NCBI RefSeq assembly: GCF_001439685.1
Contig: NZ_JYLH01000012.1
Coordinates: 124,001 to 188,000 of the forward strand
Source: Pseudomonas libanensis
Lineage (GTDB): Bacteria; Pseudomonadota; Gammaproteobacteria; Pseudomonadales; Pseudomonadaceae
DNA length: 64,000 bases
Direction: 5' to 3'
The notes under the pieces were generated by a model. That model did not search any database, was not told where the DNA came from, and saw only the letters and a program-made list of their open reading frames with translations. Shown piece after piece: positions 62,441 to 64,000 of the stretch. The translations under genes and the position numbers were made by a program. The number at the start of each line of letters is the position of its first letter. Position 1 is the first letter of the stretch.

Positions 62441-62467
62441 GTTAACATATTAATTATAACGTTAACA
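62441..62467. promoter_or_regulatory. Direct repeat in the hpaA-hpaG1 intergenic region
   Basis: Two GTTAACA copies begin exactly 20 bp apart (62441 and 62461), about two helical turns, in AT-rich DNA between the divergent genes. Each is itself part palindromic. Tandem half-sites at this spacing are expected for AraC-family activators. It lies 48-74 bp before hpaG1. Confidence 0.5.
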
Positions 62468-62514
62468 ACTTAACGAACTGCCAATGCAGCCTTCGTCACC
62501 GCCAGGAGAAACGC

Positions 62515-63180
62515 ATGAGCCGTACCCTGCATGATGTTGCCAGCGGCACCCTGTTCGGCGTTGCGCTGAACTACCAGGGCCTGCTGGAGCAACATCTCGC
62601 CGCCTTCGAGCAGGCGCCCTACCAAAAGTCGCCGACCAAGCCGGTGTTGTTTATCAAGACCCCCAACACCCGCAATGCCCATGGCGGCGTGGTGCTGCAG
62701 CCTGCGGGCGAGCGCCTGCAACCGGGCCCGGCGTTGGGCGTGGTGATCGGTCAGCGCGCCAGCCGCGTCAGCCTGGACAATGCCATGGCCCATGTCGCCG
62801 GATATGTGGTGGTCAACGAGTTCAGCCTGCCGGAAGACAGCTACTACCGCCCCGCCGTCAAAGCCAAATGCCGCGATGGGTTCTGCGCCCTGGGGCCTGA
62901 GGTGATTGCCCGCGACCAAGTGACCAACCCCAATCAGCTGGGCCTCAAGCTCTTCGTCAACGGCCAACTGCGCCAGGAAAATTCCACGGCCCATTGGGTG
63001 CGAGACATCGCGCAATTGATCGCCGAGATCAGCGAGTTCATGACCCTGCACCCTGGTGACGTGCTGATCACCGGCACACCGGAAGGCCGCGTCGATGTGC
63101 AGCCTGGCGATCGGGTTGAAGTTGAAATCACCGGTGTGGGCCGTTTGCTCAACATCATTGAGGCAGAGGCATCGGCATGA
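62515..63180 (+). CDS. hpaG1: 4-hydroxyphenylacetate degradation isomerase/decarboxylase subunit HpaG1
   Basis: A 221-residue fumarylacetoacetate hydrolase-fold protein. FGVALNYQGLLEQ, KPVLFIKTPNT, and the C-terminal LHPGDVLITGTPEGR are typical of the N-terminal half of HpaG/HpcE, which in enterics is one bifunctional polypeptide; here it is separate. It acts late in homoprotocatechuate ring cleavage, on 5-oxo-pent-3-ene-1,2,5-tricarboxylate or its product. AGGAG lies 6 bp before the ATG. It overlaps hpaG2 by 4 bp. Confidence 0.9.
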   Translation: MSRTLHDVASGTLFGVALNYQGLLEQHLAAFEQAPYQKSPTKPVLFIKTPNTRNAHGGVVLQPAGERLQPGPALGVVIGQRASRVSLDNAMAHVAGYVVVNEFSLPEDSYYRPAVKAKCRDGFCALGPEVIARDQVTNPNQLGLKLFVNGQLRQENSTAHWVRDIAQLIAEISEFMTLHPGDVLITGTPEGRVDVQPGDRVEVEITGVGRLLNIIEAEASA

Positions 63181-63947
63181 AACGCGCACGTATCCGCTTT
63201 GAAGATCAAATCCATTCAGTGCAGGTCGACGACGACTGCAGCGTGCGCCTCAGCGATGGCCGCCGGCTCGCGCAAGAACAGGTGCAATGGCTGCCACCGG
63301 CCACTGGCAATATGTTCGCCCTCGGCTTGAACTATGCCGACCATGCCGCCGAACTGGCTTTCACACCGCCGACCGAACCGCTGGTTTTTATCAAGTCAGT
63401 CGGCACCTACACCGGTCACCGCCAGGTCACCTGGCGCCCGGACGACGTTGCCTACATGCACTATGAGTGCGAGCTGGTAGCGGTGATCGGCAAGACCGCC
63501 CGCAACGTCAAACGCGCCGACGCCCTGGATTACCTGGACGGCTATACGGTGTGCAACGACTACGCGATCCGCGACTACCTGGAAAACTACTACCGCCCCA
63601 ACCTGCGGGTAAAAAACCGCGACGCCACCACCCCGGTCGGCCCGTGGATCGTCGACGTGGCTGACGTGCCCGACCCGGGCAACCTGAAATTGCGCACCTG
63701 GATCAACGGTGAGCTGCGCCAGGAAGGCAGCACTAAAGACATGATTTTCGATATCCCCTACCTCATCGAATACCTGTCCAGCTTCATGACCCTGCAACCT
63801 GGCGACATGATCGCCACCGGCACGCCCGAGGGCCTGGCCGATGTGGTGCCGGGGGATGAAGTGGTGGTGGAAGTCGAAGGCGTGGGCCGCCTGGTCAACC
63901 GTATTGTCAGTGAGACGCAGTTTTTCTCCGCGCGCAAAGAGGCTTGA
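63177..63947 (+). CDS. hpaG2: 4-hydroxyphenylacetate degradation isomerase/decarboxylase subunit HpaG2
   Basis: A 256-residue fumarylacetoacetate hydrolase-fold protein matching the C-terminal half of HpaG. The metal-binding Glu residues lie in MHYECELVAVIGK, with NDYAIRDYLENYYRPNLRVKNRD and LQPGDMIATGTPEGLADV following. Acts with HpaG1 to decarboxylate and isomerise the ring-cleavage product. ATG overlaps the hpaG1 stop. Confidence 0.92.
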   Translation: MKRARIRFEDQIHSVQVDDDCSVRLSDGRRLAQEQVQWLPPATGNMFALGLNYADHAAELAFTPPTEPLVFIKSVGTYTGHRQVTWRPDDVAYMHYECELVAVIGKTARNVKRADALDYLDGYTVCNDYAIRDYLENYYRPNLRVKNRDATTPVGPWIVDVADVPDPGNLKLRTWINGELRQEGSTKDMIFDIPYLIEYLSSFMTLQPGDMIATGTPEGLADVVPGDEVVVEVEGVGRLVNRIVSETQFFSARKEA

Positions 63948-63952
63948 GCAAC

Positions 63953-64000
63953 ATGATCAAACATTGGATCGATGGCCGTGAGGTCGAGAGCAAAGACGTG
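63953..64000 (+). CDS. hpaE: 5-carboxymethyl-2-hydroxymuconate semialdehyde dehydrogenase (HpaE), 5' end only
   Basis: The last 48 bp encode MIKHWIDGREVESKDV, the N-terminus expected for the aldehyde dehydrogenase HpaE, 5 bp after hpaG2. The window ends inside the gene. Call rests on this short match and on the usual hpaG1-hpaG2-hpaE order. Confidence 0.75.
   Translation, partial: MIKHWIDGREVESKDV

Overview
The window reads as chromosome of a fluorescent Pseudomonas of the P. fluorescens group. The evidence is the high GC content, the pyoverdine genes pvdA and pvdRT-opmQ with PvdS- and Fur-type promoter sites, the OprD porin, the 4-hydroxyphenylacetate (hpa) genes and the many REP half-sites and REP pairs of the GTGGGAGCTGGCTTGCCTGC type that punctuate the gene blocks. 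No rRNA, tRNA, CRISPR array, transposase or phage gene was recognised.

Layout. (1) 1-6109: citrulline/arginine-type catabolism (CtlX-like hydrolase, ornithine cyclodeaminase), a polar amino acid ABC transporter and an Lrp/AsnC regulator; a near-identical 15-bp element precedes both transcription units. (2) 6110-6716: REP elements and a dispersed non-coding repeat inside perfect 22-bp inverted repeats. (3) 6717-8815: a two-gene putative DNA repair/modification unit (radical SAM protein plus TIGR03915-type partner) behind a LexA-type SOS box. (4) 8895-15638: pyoverdine block with pvdA, an ECF sigma factor resembling FpvI, and pvdRT-opmQ. (5) 15745-24842: a degenerate alpha/beta hydrolase, a GntR/FadR regulator, and an operon joining a Liv-type ABC transporter to an N-carbamoyl amino acid hydrolase and an amidase. 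(6) 25002-33899: LysR and LacI regulators and a ribose-type ABC transporter with polyol dehydrogenases and an FGGY kinase, behind a palindromic LacI-type operator. (7) 34194-45038: envelope genes: fatty acid hydroxylase/desaturase family protein, a secreted PPC-domain protein, an AttH-like lipoprotein with an FtsX/LolD-type ABC transporter, an Ais/PmrG-like phosphatase and two ArnT-family glycosyltransferases. (8) 45110-57883: LysR regulator and a long operon (alpha/beta hydrolase, dipeptide ABC transporter, OprD porin, SxxK serine hydrolase, omega-amino acid transaminase, aldehyde dehydrogenase) that looks like import, amide cleavage and oxidation of an omega-amino compound. (9) 58479-61330: a LuxR regulator and two tandem, more AT-rich paralogues preceded by an hrp box. 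(10) 61523-64000: AraC-type regulator and the start of the hpa operon, cut by the window end.

The most unusual item is the pair at 59296-61330. The two proteins share a core. One carries Cys, His and Asp/Asn in a papain-like arrangement, and the other has lost Cys and His. With a GGAACT-N15-CCACGCA promoter element and acid-free N-termini they look like type III secreted effectors, one possibly a protease and the other a pseudoenzyme. I do not recognise the family.
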